DNA of 64,000 nucleotides from Acidicapsa ligni. Lineage in GTDB: Bacteria; Acidobacteriota; Terriglobia; Terriglobales; Acidobacteriaceae. Where the stretch lies: positions 102,593-166,592 of the forward strand of contig NZ_JAGSYG010000008.1 of the NCBI RefSeq assembly GCF_025685655.1. The letters are read 5' to 3'. A model generated the notes under the pieces. It was not told the DNA's origin. It did not search any database and worked only from the letters and a program-made list of their open reading frames with translations. This document shows, one piece after another, positions 46,437-53,928 of this stretch. Every line of letters begins with the position of its first letter. Positions within the stretch are counted from its first letter, which is position 1. The position numbers and the translations under genes are program-made.

Positions 46437-48059
46437 CTAGTACTCCAGTATCGATCCAGTGTGTACGCGGCTCTCGGCAAGGTCCAGTTCATGTTGTAGA
46501 GTTCGTAACACGTCGTCGTTAATCTGCTCCTCGTCGCGAAGACGAATCAGGGCTTCCCGTTCTACCTGAAGTACCGACAACAGGGCCTCCTTCCGCACGG
46601 GGCGATCGATCAATTCTTGCGGTTCTACTTCCTGCTCCGCTGGAAGTGCATCCAATCTTCTTTGATATCCGGCAATCAACTCGCTGAGCATTTTTGAATG
46701 GCTTCGGTTCTTTGATCGCTTACGGCTTAAATGGGTGATCGCTTCTCTCAACAGGACGCGTCTTGCCTCATGTTCTTCATGGTCATTTGAATCGGTCTGG
46801 CACAGCCCCAAGACTCGAATCAACCATGGCATCGTGAGACCTTGTAGAACAAGCGTGGCAAACATCAGGCAGAATGCCAGATAGATAATCATGTTTCTTT
46901 GCGGAAACGGCCTTCCTCCGAAACCTGTGAAGGGCAACGAGATTGCAGCGGCGAGAGAGAGCACGCCACGCATTCCTCCCCATCCGATGATGAAGATGGT
47001 TGCGGGCCGTGGCGGATCTGTTTCTATCTTTTGCACCCACCGGCGCAATGCATAGGAAAGGTAGGTTTCTCCATAAACCCAGGCCATGCGCACAGCTATC
47101 ATGGCAATGCTGAATCCGATGCCATATTTCAGGAGCACGGAATGGCTCATACCAGTGATCTGTGTCATGACATAGGGTAGTTGCAGGCCCATCAGAACGA
47201 ATACGATCCCGTTCAGCACGAAGGTAAGCGCATCCCACACTGCCGTAGCCTGAAGGCGTACTCTGGGTGACATGTAGGTGGTGCTTTTGCGACTCATGTA
47301 CATGCCGCAGGCGATCACGGCCATGACTCCCGAAACCCTCATACGTGCGCCGAGAAGATAGGTGGCATAGGGGACGAGAATGCTGATGACGATCTCGATG
47401 CCACTATCGTCGACCCACCGTTCAAACCATGCCACAAGCGCTCCGACCGCGAGGCCTATCATTACACCGCCTGCGGTCAAATACACTAACCGTCCTATGC
47501 TCTCAACAGCGGATGGTGTTCTTCCTGTCACCAGTATCAAGAGACCAAACTGCAGAGCCACAAGCCCTGTGCCATCATTTACGAGGCTTTCGGCTTCAAG
47601 AATGTCGACAATCTGTTGAGGAAGCCCGACCCGCCGAGCTATGGATGTGGCCGCGATCGCGTCTGTTGCAGCCACAACCGCGCCGAGCAGAACGGCGGAT
47701 TTCCAGTCGAATCCGGGGAGCAGTTTTCCAGCTACAATCGCTAAACCAACAATCGTGAAGAGCACCAAGCCGACCGCAAGCATGGCGATACGCGAAAAGT
47801 TTCGCTGAAATTCTCTCCATGAGAGAGCCCATGCCGCTGCGTAAAGCAGGGGAGGAAGAAATACAAGAAAAACGACATCCGGGTTCAGATCGACGCGCGG
47901 CATTCCGGGCAGAAAACTCAGAATTAAGCCGGCGATGACCAGCAGAATGGGATAAGGAACCCGAAGTCGGCGCGCCAAGCCCGCGAAGAGGGCAACGAAT
48001 AAGAGGAGCAAAAGAAACAATGCTTCGACCGATTGCACTCCGCTGCCGCTGGCCGTCAT
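46437..48059 (-). CDS. CPA1-family Na+/H+ antiporter (NhaP/YjcE type)
   Basis: 540 residues from the ATG at 48059. It has about 12 transmembrane helices: LFLLLLLFVALFAGLARRL, PILLVIAGLILSFLPG, FLVFLPPLLYAAAWALSW and GAVVAATDAIAATSIARRVG with the key ATDA site, then ESLVNDGTGLVALQFG, both diagnostic of CPA1 exchangers. A ~130-residue cytoplasmic tail rich in Arg and Glu ends the protein. The ATG at 48104 would add 15 residues without a clear ribosome site. GGGAGC precedes 48059. It is divergent from the sulfur attenuator operon. Confidence 0.9.
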   Translation of the reverse strand: MTASGSGVQSVEALFLLLLLFVALFAGLARRLRVPYPILLVIAGLILSFLPGMPRVDLNPDVVFLVFLPPLLYAAAWALSWREFQRNFSRIAMLAVGLVLFTIVGLAIVAGKLLPGFDWKSAVLLGAVVAATDAIAATSIARRVGLPQQIVDILEAESLVNDGTGLVALQFGLLILVTGRTPSAVESIGRLVYLTAGGVMIGLAVGALVAWFERWVDDSGIEIVISILVPYATYLLGARMRVSGVMAVIACGMYMSRKSTTYMSPRVRLQATAVWDALTFVLNGIVFVLMGLQLPYVMTQITGMSHSVLLKYGIGFSIAMIAVRMAWVYGETYLSYALRRWVQKIETDPPRPATIFIIGWGGMRGVLSLAAAISLPFTGFGGRPFPQRNMIIYLAFCLMFATLVLQGLTMPWLIRVLGLCQTDSNDHEEHEARRVLLREAITHLSRKRSKNRSHSKMLSELIAGYQRRLDALPAEQEVEPQELIDRPVRKEALLSVLQVEREALIRLRDEEQINDDVLRTLQHELDLAESRVHTGSILEY

Positions 48060-48303
48060 GCAGCCGCTCCCAATAACATGAGAGTCTGAACATCCTTGAG
48101 GCATTTGGTCGAAGAAAGCATCTCCATATTATCTCGCGTCCATGAAGAACTTCCTCGATATTCGATCTTCAATTACGGGTGGTTGTGAACACCAGAAACT
48201 ACAGATGATAGCGAGGTTCTGAACGGCTATGTACATACCGCCATTAAGACATGCAACTGCGCAATCTAAGTCGCGCATCATCCACTACGGAGATTGAGCT
48301 TTC

Positions 48304-48332
48304 TTGCCGTCCCTTTGCGGGGCTGCTATGCT
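48304..48332 (+). promoter_or_regulatory. Sigma-70-like promoter of the sulfur/encapsulin operon
   Basis: TTGCCG (48304-48309) and TATGCT (48327-48332) are separated by exactly 17 bp. Seven bases downstream of the -10 element lies 48339, the A of the leader ATG, so the predicted transcript begins with its own start codon. The elements are seen. Activity and exact start are inferred. Confidence 0.6.
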
Positions 48333-48338
48333 GAATGC

Positions 48339-48437
48339 ATGAAGTTTTGCTCCCAGAAGACCGCGGTTTGTTGTACGGCATGTATGTGCCGCTGCGCACG
48401 CTTGTCTTCTGGCATGAGGAGAATGCTAAGCCAATAG
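48339..48437 (+). CDS. Cysteine-rich leader peptide (32 residues), leaderless
   Basis: A short ORF that opens MKFCSQKTAVCCTACMCRC and ends MLSQ. Six of its first 19 codons are Cys (positions 4, 11, 12, 15, 17, 19), with tandem TGT TGT at 48369-48374. There is no Shine-Dalgarno, and the ATG coincides with the predicted transcription start, so translation is probably leaderless. The peptide itself is unlikely to matter. Ribosome progress through the Cys codons would report charged tRNA-Cys. It overlaps RNA segments 1 and 2 of the attenuator. Polycysteine leaderless ORFs that act as cysteine attenuators are known in mycobacteria. This looks like an independent or distant counterpart. Confidence 0.75.
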   Translation: MKFCSQKTAVCCTACMCRCARLSSGMRRMLSQ

Positions 48438-48480
48438 GCTGATTTCATTCGTATCCTTCTCAACGACCCACCGCCAGAAG
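48353..48480 (+). promoter_or_regulatory. Cysteine-responsive transcription attenuator (segments 1, 2 and 3)
   Basis: Three segments can pair in exclusive ways. Segment 1 CCAGAAGAC (48353-48361) is the exact complement of segment 2 GTCTTCTGG (48404-48412). Segment 2, as CTTCTGGC (48406-48413), is also the exact complement of segment 3 GCCAGAAG (48473-48480). Segment 3 forms the 5' arm and loop edge of the terminator. A ribosome stalled at Cys codons 11-12 (48369-48374) would cover segment 1, freeing 2 to pair with 3 and blocking the terminator. With ample cysteine, or with no translation, 1:2 forms and the terminator folds. The pairings are seen. The regulatory logic is inferred from classical amino-acid attenuators. 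Confidence 0.7.
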
Positions 48481-48508
48481 TTGATCTGGCAGGTGGGTTT
48501 TCTGTTTT
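48467..48508 (+). terminator. Intrinsic terminator of the attenuator
   Basis: The 5' arm 48467-48477 (CCCACCGCCAG) pairs with 48486-48497 (CTGGCAGGTGGG), giving 11 pairs with a single bulged A and an 8-nt loop. It is followed by TTTTCTGTTTT. It lies 30 bases after the leader stop and 26 bases before the rhodanese start, where a full-strength terminator makes sense only as an attenuator. Confidence 0.8.
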
Positions 48509-48533
48509 GGGCCCAACAAGGAGAGAAACCAGA

Positions 48534-48854
48534 GTGAGTGTTCCCGAAATCCAAGCTGAAGATCTTAAGAGCCGGCTCGATCATGGCGACAATCTTTTCC
48601 TGCTCGATGTTCGCGATGAGTATGAGTACGAGATATCCAATATAGGGGGGCATCTGATTCCTCTGCCCGAACTGCCCAGGCGATTGAATGAGCTGAACGT
48701 TCGCCAAGAGATCGTGGCTGTCTGCAAGATGGGGCCGCGGGGAGTGAAGGCTGTGGAACTCCTGCAAAAGAAGGGGTTTATGAATGTCAGCAATCTGCGT
48801 GGTGGGATTCACGCGTGGTCTGACCGGGTGGATCATAGCGTTCGCAAGTATTGA
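48534..48854 (+). CDS. Rhodanese-domain sulfurtransferase
   Basis: A 106-residue single rhodanese domain: LFLLDVRDEYEYEISNIGGHLIPL near residues 21-44 and the active-site loop VCKMGPRG with Cys64 as the persulfide carrier, ending GGIHAWSDRVD. The GTG at 48534 has AAGGAG about nine bases ahead. An in-frame TTG at 48507 lies inside the terminator region. The CxxGxR loop resembles rhodaneses that pass sulfur to carrier proteins. It is the first structural gene after the attenuator and precedes the encapsulin by 158 bp. It may accept sulfane sulfur from the encapsulated desulfurase. Confidence 0.9.
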   Translation: MSVPEIQAEDLKSRLDHGDNLFLLDVRDEYEYEISNIGGHLIPLPELPRRLNELNVRQEIVAVCKMGPRGVKAVELLQKKGFMNVSNLRGGIHAWSDRVDHSVRKY

Positions 48855-49012
48855 GTCGAAGACTGACTGGCGCCTGGGCTGGTCGCGCTCCAGCCAGGCA
48901 TTGGGCTGATTCACAACGACTGTCGGAGAGGCTGCACTCCTTATGCCGCAGCTTGCCGTGCTCGTATACAATCAGTCCGTCAGTGAAGATTGTTATCTAA
49001 AAGGAGTTCCCG

Positions 49013-49933
49013 GTGCCTGAAACAACCACGCGCGTTTCCTTAGGCGAACAGGCGGCATCTCAGCTTGCAAATGTCACCAAGACTGCACCGATTTATGGCG
49101 CTACCACCCCTCGCTGGCTTGTGAGATTGCTGGACTGGAAACCGTTGGAAGCTGGCATCTTCCGCCGTAATCGCGTGGTGGATGCAAAGGCAATCGAAGT
49201 TCTCTGCGGGCATGTGGATGAGTCTGTGATTCCTGGCACTTATGCCGAATACGAAGAGACTCCCCGCGAATATCGTTTGAGCAGTATCAATGCGCTACTG
49301 AATGTCGATACGCGGATTGGAGATCTATTTAGCAATCCTTACGACCAGGTTCGCGAGCAGTTGCGGGTGACGATTGAGAGTGTAAAAGAGCGGCAGGAAA
49401 ATGAGTTGCTCAACAACGCTGACTATGGCCTGCTGCACAACGTGCCGGACTCTCAGCGGATCTCGACGCGGAACGGTGCGCCCACCCCTGATGATCTGGA
49501 CGAACTGCTGACAAAGGTCTGGAAGGAACCCTCCTTCTTTGTCGCCCATCCGCGTACGATCGCGGCGTTTGGCCGGGAATGCACCCGGCGTGGCGTACCA
49601 CCGCCGACAGTCAATCTCTTTGGCAATCCGTTCCTTACCTGGCGCGGAGTTCCACTTATCCCCACAGATAAGGTTCACGTTTCCGGGAAGGTACCCAAAT
49701 CGAAGATTCTCCTCATTCGTGTAGGAGAGCGCAAGCAGGGCGTGATTGGTCTCTTTCAACCCGGCTTGACCGGTGAGCAGAGCCCCGGGCTCTCGGTACG
49801 CTTCATGGGAATCAACGATCGCGCGCTTGCGTCTTATCTGATTTCGCTCTATTGCTCGGCATCGGTATTGGCCGATGATGCGATCGCCGTGCTCGATGAT
49901 GTCGAGGTTGGACGCTACCATGAGTACAAGTGA
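49013..49933 (+). CDS. Family 2A encapsulin shell protein (SrpI-like)
   Basis: 306 residues with an HK97-type shell fold as in SrpI-like Family 2A encapsulins. Recognisable segments are SLGEQAASQLANVTKTAP (N-arm), ATTPRWLVRLLDWKPLEAGIFRRNRV, SSINALLNVDTRIGDLFSNPYDQVREQL, DELLTKVWKEPSFFVAHP, GVPLIPTDKV, and RFMGINDRALASYLISLYCSA near the end. It has no cyclic-nucleotide-binding insert, which separates 2A from 2B. The GTG start has AAGGAG six bases ahead. It should self-assemble into an icosahedral compartment. In known 2A systems the cargo is a cysteine desulfurase, and that gene begins inside this one's last codons. Confidence 0.9.
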   Translation: MPETTTRVSLGEQAASQLANVTKTAPIYGATTPRWLVRLLDWKPLEAGIFRRNRVVDAKAIEVLCGHVDESVIPGTYAEYEETPREYRLSSINALLNVDTRIGDLFSNPYDQVREQLRVTIESVKERQENELLNNADYGLLHNVPDSQRISTRNGAPTPDDLDELLTKVWKEPSFFVAHPRTIAAFGRECTRRGVPPPTVNLFGNPFLTWRGVPLIPTDKVHVSGKVPKSKILLIRVGERKQGVIGLFQPGLTGEQSPGLSVRFMGINDRALASYLISLYCSASVLADDAIAVLDDVEVGRYHEYK

Positions 49934-52088
49934 GTCTGAGCTTGGTGGATTTGGGCCGGGGCTAGATCGGCAGGCTGGTTCGTCGCCCATAGCGGATTTC
50001 CGAGCCGCGAGTCCCTTCGATCCATCAACACTGGCGCGCATGGCGAATGAGTTCTTCTCGGCAGCGCCTGAGGGAGTCTCTTCGCCGTCACAGTTCGTGC
50101 CGGCGGATGCCCCAGTCGATCCAACATCCTTCTCTCCGATATCCGCATCGACACCTTCTTCGGTTCCGGCTGCACGGCCTGAGGTTTCGCTGCCGAGTGA
50201 TCCGCATTTTCCTGGTATTCCAGCAAGCGCTGGACCTGCGTCTGTCACCCCGGTGACTGCGCCGGTTCAGGCGACTCCACCGGCGATTCCGGGCGCGTTG
50301 GGATCATCCGTGCCGTCTCAGCCGTCCGCAAGTTTTGGGGCGTTCTCGTTTCTTCAGGACACACGGCCAATCGTCGCCGATCGCGAGGTAGTCCCGACGC
50401 CTGCCTATCCTCAGGCCAGACCGATTACGGAGTTTGATCGCCCAGAGTCGGCAGCGTTTGGCGACCCGTTTTCACTTGAAGAAAAGTCTGTTTTGCCGCG
50501 AGGGTTCGACGTCGCCCAACCGCCTTCGCCCAGCGCACCAGGTTCTTTTGGCTTTGCGGATTCATCGGCGTTTCCAGCCTTTTCATTTCTCGAAGAGGCG
50601 AGGCCTTTGTTTTCTTATCCGCCTTCCATTCCGGGGCCGGTGCCCGCTTTGCCCGAAAAAGAATTGCCGACGCAGAAAGTTCCGGCCGCTCCGCAAACAC
50701 CCAATCTTTACAATGCTGGCGCTGATCTATACTCGATTCCTAAGTCACCCTTCAGCTTTCTCAGCGAGGTACGCGCGATCGCACCGACTGAGGCTGTGTC
50801 CACGCACGAACCTGTCGGGAACGAACCGGATGTTCCAAGGGACTTGAATCTCTCTTCGTATTCCTTCGACGCTGAGGCGCTCAAACGTGACTTTCCTATT
50901 CTGCGCGAGCGTGTGAACGGGCGTCCGCTTGTCTGGCTCGATAACGCTGCTACAACGCAGAAACCTCAAAGTGTGATTGACCGGCTCAAGTACTTTTATG
51001 AGCACGAGAACTCCAACGTACATCGCGCGGCCCACGAGCTGGCGGCCCGCGCGACCGACGCTTACGAGTCGGCGCGAGAGAAAGTAAGACGATTCCTTAA
51101 CGCGTCGTCCTCGCGAGAGATCATCTTCGTCCGCGGCGCGACTGAAGGTATCAATCTCATCGCGCAATCCTGGGGTTGGCAGAACATTCAAAAAGACGAT
51201 GAGATCGTCATCACGTGGCTTGAGCACCATGCAAATATCGTTCCCTGGCAGATGCTTTGCTCAGAGAAGGGCGCTCGGCTACGCGTCGCACCGGTCGATT
51301 CAACCGGCCAGATACTGCTGGACGAATACGAAAAGTTACTCGGATCAAGGACGCGACTGGTCTCATTCACACACGTATCCAATGCATTGGGCGTAGTAAC
51401 TCCCGCCCGCGAAATCATTGATGCGGCGCATCGTTATGGAGCCAAAGTGCTGCTCGATGGTGCACAGTCGGTCTCTCACATGCGAGTTGATGTGCAATCG
51501 CTTGACTGCGATTTCTTTGTCTTCTCTGGGCACAAGGTGTTTGCCCCGACAGGCATAGGAGTTGTCTACGGCAAGCCCGATGTTCTTGAGTATATGCCGC
51601 CCTGGCAGGGCGGCGGCAACATGATTCAGGATGTCACCTTTGAAAAGACCATCTATCAGGCTGCACCGCAGCGATTCGAGGCTGGTACCGGCAACATCGC
51701 AGACGCTGTCGGACTGGGCGCGGCGATAGATTACCTCGATCGCGCGGGGATGGAAAACATTACGCGCCATGAACATGGGCTTCTTGTTTACGCGACGGAA
51801 GCACTGCAGCAGATGCCAGGCTTGCGCATGATCGGTACGTCGAAAGAAAAGGCTGGAGTTCTCTCTTTTGTGATGGAAGGTTTTCGCACGGAAGAGGTTG
51901 GCAATTATCTGAATCGTAATGGGATTGCGGTTCGATCTGGGCACCATTGCGCGCAACCGATATTGCGTAGATTTGGATTGGAAAGCACAGTGCGCGCTTC
52001 GCTGGCCTTGTACAACACGTTCGAGGACATTGATGCGCTGGTCAGGGCGCTCTGGAATCTCAGGCTTGGACAAACCTCGATCGTCTGA
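49920..52088 (+). CDS. SufS-type cysteine desulfurase with long cargo-loading N-terminal extension
   Basis: 722 residues from the ATG at 49920, which overlaps the encapsulin end by 14 bases. Residues 1 to about 310 are low-complexity Pro/Ala/Ser-rich and probably disordered. They carry three copies of a FSFL motif: AFSFLQDTRP (141-150), AFSFLEEARP (220-229) and PFSFLSEVRA (277-286). The PLP-dependent desulfurase follows: VWLDNAATTQKP, VRGATEGINLIA, ITWLEHHANIVPW, LLDGAQSVSH, the PLP Lys in FSGHKVFAPTG and the persulfide Cys in SGHHCAQP. It releases sulfur from cysteine to form alanine and an enzyme persulfide. Such an extension matches the cargo-loading domains of Family 2A systems. Confidence 0.93.
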   Translation: MSTSESELGGFGPGLDRQAGSSPIADFRAASPFDPSTLARMANEFFSAAPEGVSSPSQFVPADAPVDPTSFSPISASTPSSVPAARPEVSLPSDPHFPGIPASAGPASVTPVTAPVQATPPAIPGALGSSVPSQPSASFGAFSFLQDTRPIVADREVVPTPAYPQARPITEFDRPESAAFGDPFSLEEKSVLPRGFDVAQPPSPSAPGSFGFADSSAFPAFSFLEEARPLFSYPPSIPGPVPALPEKELPTQKVPAAPQTPNLYNAGADLYSIPKSPFSFLSEVRAIAPTEAVSTHEPVGNEPDVPRDLNLSSYSFDAEALKRDFPILRERVNGRPLVWLDNAATTQKPQSVIDRLKYFYEHENSNVHRAAHELAARATDAYESAREKVRRFLNASSSREIIFVRGATEGINLIAQSWGWQNIQKDDEIVITWLEHHANIVPWQMLCSEKGARLRVAPVDSTGQILLDEYEKLLGSRTRLVSFTHVSNALGVVTPAREIIDAAHRYGAKVLLDGAQSVSHMRVDVQSLDCDFFVFSGHKVFAPTGIGVVYGKPDVLEYMPPWQGGGNMIQDVTFEKTIYQAAPQRFEAGTGNIADAVGLGAAIDYLDRAGMENITRHEHGLLVYATEALQQMPGLRMIGTSKEKAGVLSFVMEGFRTEEVGNYLNRNGIAVRSGHHCAQPILRRFGLESTVRASLALYNTFEDIDALVRALWNLRLGQTSIV

Positions 52089-52216
52089 CAACGATATTGC
52101 CTCAAACTTATAGAGGTCTGGTGCTGCCTGCAGCTATCGAGGGAATGATTGATAGCGTGCCTGTGGTCTTAATGGTTGTTTGTTCTTCTCTGGTAGATAG
52201 TGCATGTCCTCATCAT

Positions 52217-52675
52217 TCAGGTGGAGATTTGCAAAAGTTCGCAAATCTGAATGGTCTGATTGTCGAATCGCTTTTCTTCTTCTTTCGAACCGCTCAGAAG
52301 AAAAGCGTTGGTTATATCTGCCTTACCCTGCGTTACAGATGTAATTACGTAAGTGCAACCGAGCCAATGTGCTTCCTCAAAATCCGTTTTCGACCACTGC
52401 GCCGGGTGGTCGGGATGCGAGTGGTAGAAGCCTGCAATCTCCAACCCTTGTTGTGTAGCTTTGCGCTCAATCTTTACTAACTCCAGTGGCGCAATGTTGT
52501 AGCGATTGTGCGCTGAGTCGGTCCTCGTATTGTTCGCGCGCACTTCTGCGACTACGCGCATGCCCTCGGGCGTGGACTTGCCGAGGAGCGCTCCGCAGCA
52601 CTCGTGAGGATAGGTCTCCTCTCCATGAGAGCGGATGGAATCATATACAGCCTGGGTTACGAACAATATGCTCAC
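52217..52675 (-). CDS. Mec-like JAMM (Mov34/MPN) metalloprotease
   Basis: 152 residues. The JAMM zinc motif is complete: upstream Glu in YPHECCGALLG, then GFYHSHPDHPAQWSKTDFE with His-x-His-Pro, Ser and Asp. Homologues (mycobacterial Mec+) release cysteine from a sulfur-carrier protein after cysteine synthase has built it there. The GTG start overlaps the TGA of the cysteine synthase remnant by the GTGA quartet, so these once formed a coupled pair. No carrier protein gene is visible here. It lies tail-to-tail with the desulfurase gene. Confidence 0.88.
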   Translation of the reverse strand: MSILFVTQAVYDSIRSHGEETYPHECCGALLGKSTPEGMRVVAEVRANNTRTDSAHNRYNIAPLELVKIERKATQQGLEIAGFYHSHPDHPAQWSKTDFEEAHWLGCTYVITSVTQGKADITNAFLLSGSKEEEKRFDNQTIQICELLQIST

Positions 52676-52879
52676 GCATCCTCCCAGAAACGCTCACTTA
52701 GGTACTTGTCGGCTGAATCCGGCATGATGGTCACGATCGTTGCATGTCGGCCTGCAGGTACTTCTTCCCGTGCGATTTGTTCGCTGGTGACAGCGGCTGC
52801 CGAAATACCGACTAACAAGCCTTCTTCGCGCACCAGGTACTTGGCCATCGCATAAGCTGCTTCGGTTTCAATCTCCAGA
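52672..52879 (-). pseudogene. Cysteine synthase (CysK/CysM-like), 3' remnant
   Basis: About 68 codons encode the C-terminus of a cysteine synthase: EAAYAMAKYLVREEGLLVGI, then AAAVTSEQIAREEVPAG, ATIVTIMPDSADKYLSERFW and ending EDA. The codons are clean, but homology stops abruptly near 52880 at an in-frame TGA, and nothing upstream to 53340 resembles the PLP Lys or substrate loops. This is a 5' deletion. Together with the overlapping JAMM gene it marks a former CysM-Mec cysteine synthesis pair. Confidence 0.75.
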
Positions 52880-53346
52880 TTTCATCATTCCAAAATGAAT
52901 GGTTCTTCCTGATTTTACTCACGCTTTCGCTCACTGACTCGGAGTCTATCGCATCTGGTGATCTGTTATTTATGTTGACGCACGTTTGCGCGGTGAAGGG
53001 AATTACGCTATTGTCAGGATGACGCGATGTTGATGAAAAATCCAACGCGACTTACCTGTTGTCTCTGCCCGGACTGATACCCCATTTTGCTTATACTCCG
53101 TAGTGCTCGCTTTATAGCGTTCACTTAGACAGCTTCGCGGAAGTCTCAGCATTTTTGCCCAGGCTTCTCGCTTCGACGAATGGGAGTAAGGAATCTGCCG
53201 ACACTTATTGTCTTTGCATGCCACCGAGGTTGTGGTACTGATCCTTGACCTCAACGATCAGACCCTCCTTCCACCACGCCGATTGACATCTCTATCCAAA
53301 ACTAATCGACAAACTTACGTTAACCGCATACCCAAGGAGAACTAAA
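52880..53346. other. Region upstream of the cysteine synthase remnant
   Basis: About 465 bp where the missing cysteine synthase 5' end would be expected. No coding sequence with family features was found on either strand. The last 20 bp hold the AAGGAG ribosome site of the CHRD gene (53333-53338). Confidence 0.4.
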
Positions 53347-53790
53347 TTGAAAACCACAAAAAGTCTCTTTCGAGCACTCGTCGCAGCGGCCGCTTTAGCG
53401 GTTGTTTCAATCAGTGCTCAGGCTGCAACGATCCATTTCAAAACGGAGTTGAAGGCGTCGTCCGAGGTTCCGCCCAAGGACAGTGCAGGCACGGGTACCC
53501 TAACTGGAACACTCGATACGGAGACCAATGAATTCAAGTATCACGTTGAGTTCAGTGGGCTGACTGGCCCAGTTGTCGCAGCGCATTTTCACGGACCAGC
53601 TGCCGAGGGAGTGAATGCAAAGCCGCAGGTCCCTATCAAGGGCAGTCCGATTGCGAGCCCAATCGAAGGCAAGGCAAAGCTTACACCAGAGCAGGCGAAA
53701 GACCTGGTCGACGGTAAGTGGTATTTCAACCTGCATACCGCTGCGAATCCAGGCGGAGAAGTTCGCGGTCAGGTTGTGAAGGCTGAGTAG
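53347..53790 (+). CDS. Secreted CHRD-domain protein
   Basis: 147 residues. A signal peptide (LFRALVAAAALAVVSISAQA, cleavage near 27) leads to a CHRD beta-sandwich: FKTELKASSEVPPKDSAGTG, YHVEFSGLTGPVVAAHFHGP and DGKWYFNLHTAANPGGEVRGQV. The AHFHGP and NLHT...GGEVRGQ segments are the family hallmark. The start is TTG, with AAGGAG eight bases ahead. CHRD proteins are extracellular or periplasmic with no settled role in bacteria. A strong hairpin follows. Confidence 0.9.
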   Translation: MKTTKSLFRALVAAAALAVVSISAQAATIHFKTELKASSEVPPKDSAGTGTLTGTLDTETNEFKYHVEFSGLTGPVVAAHFHGPAAEGVNAKPQVPIKGSPIASPIEGKAKLTPEQAKDLVDGKWYFNLHTAANPGGEVRGQVVKAE

Positions 53791-53800
53791 CTGCATAAAA

Positions 53801-53832
53801 GCGAGGTGAGAGAGCTTGCTCTCTCACCTCGC
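53801..53832. terminator. Perfect hairpin between CHRD and giant repeat genes
   Basis: GCGAGGTGAGAGAGC (53801-53815) and its exact complement (53818-53832) with a 2-4 nt loop. It can serve both converging genes. Confidence 0.6.
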
Positions 53833-53928
53833 GACGATGATTACGATAGTGCCGCAGCAAACGAGCTCAGTACCGATCGCTCGAAAGCTCATGACGAAAA
53901 GACCGTTCAACGAAGCAGAACTCGCCCC

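Noticed and set aside
48507..48533. TTG start for the rhodanese gene
   Set aside because: It lies at the end of the terminator U-tract, whereas the GTG at 48534 has a proper ribosome site.
52097..52480. 127-codon plus-strand ORF after the desulfurase
   Set aside because: It overlaps the JAMM protease, whose catalytic motif is complete on the other strand.
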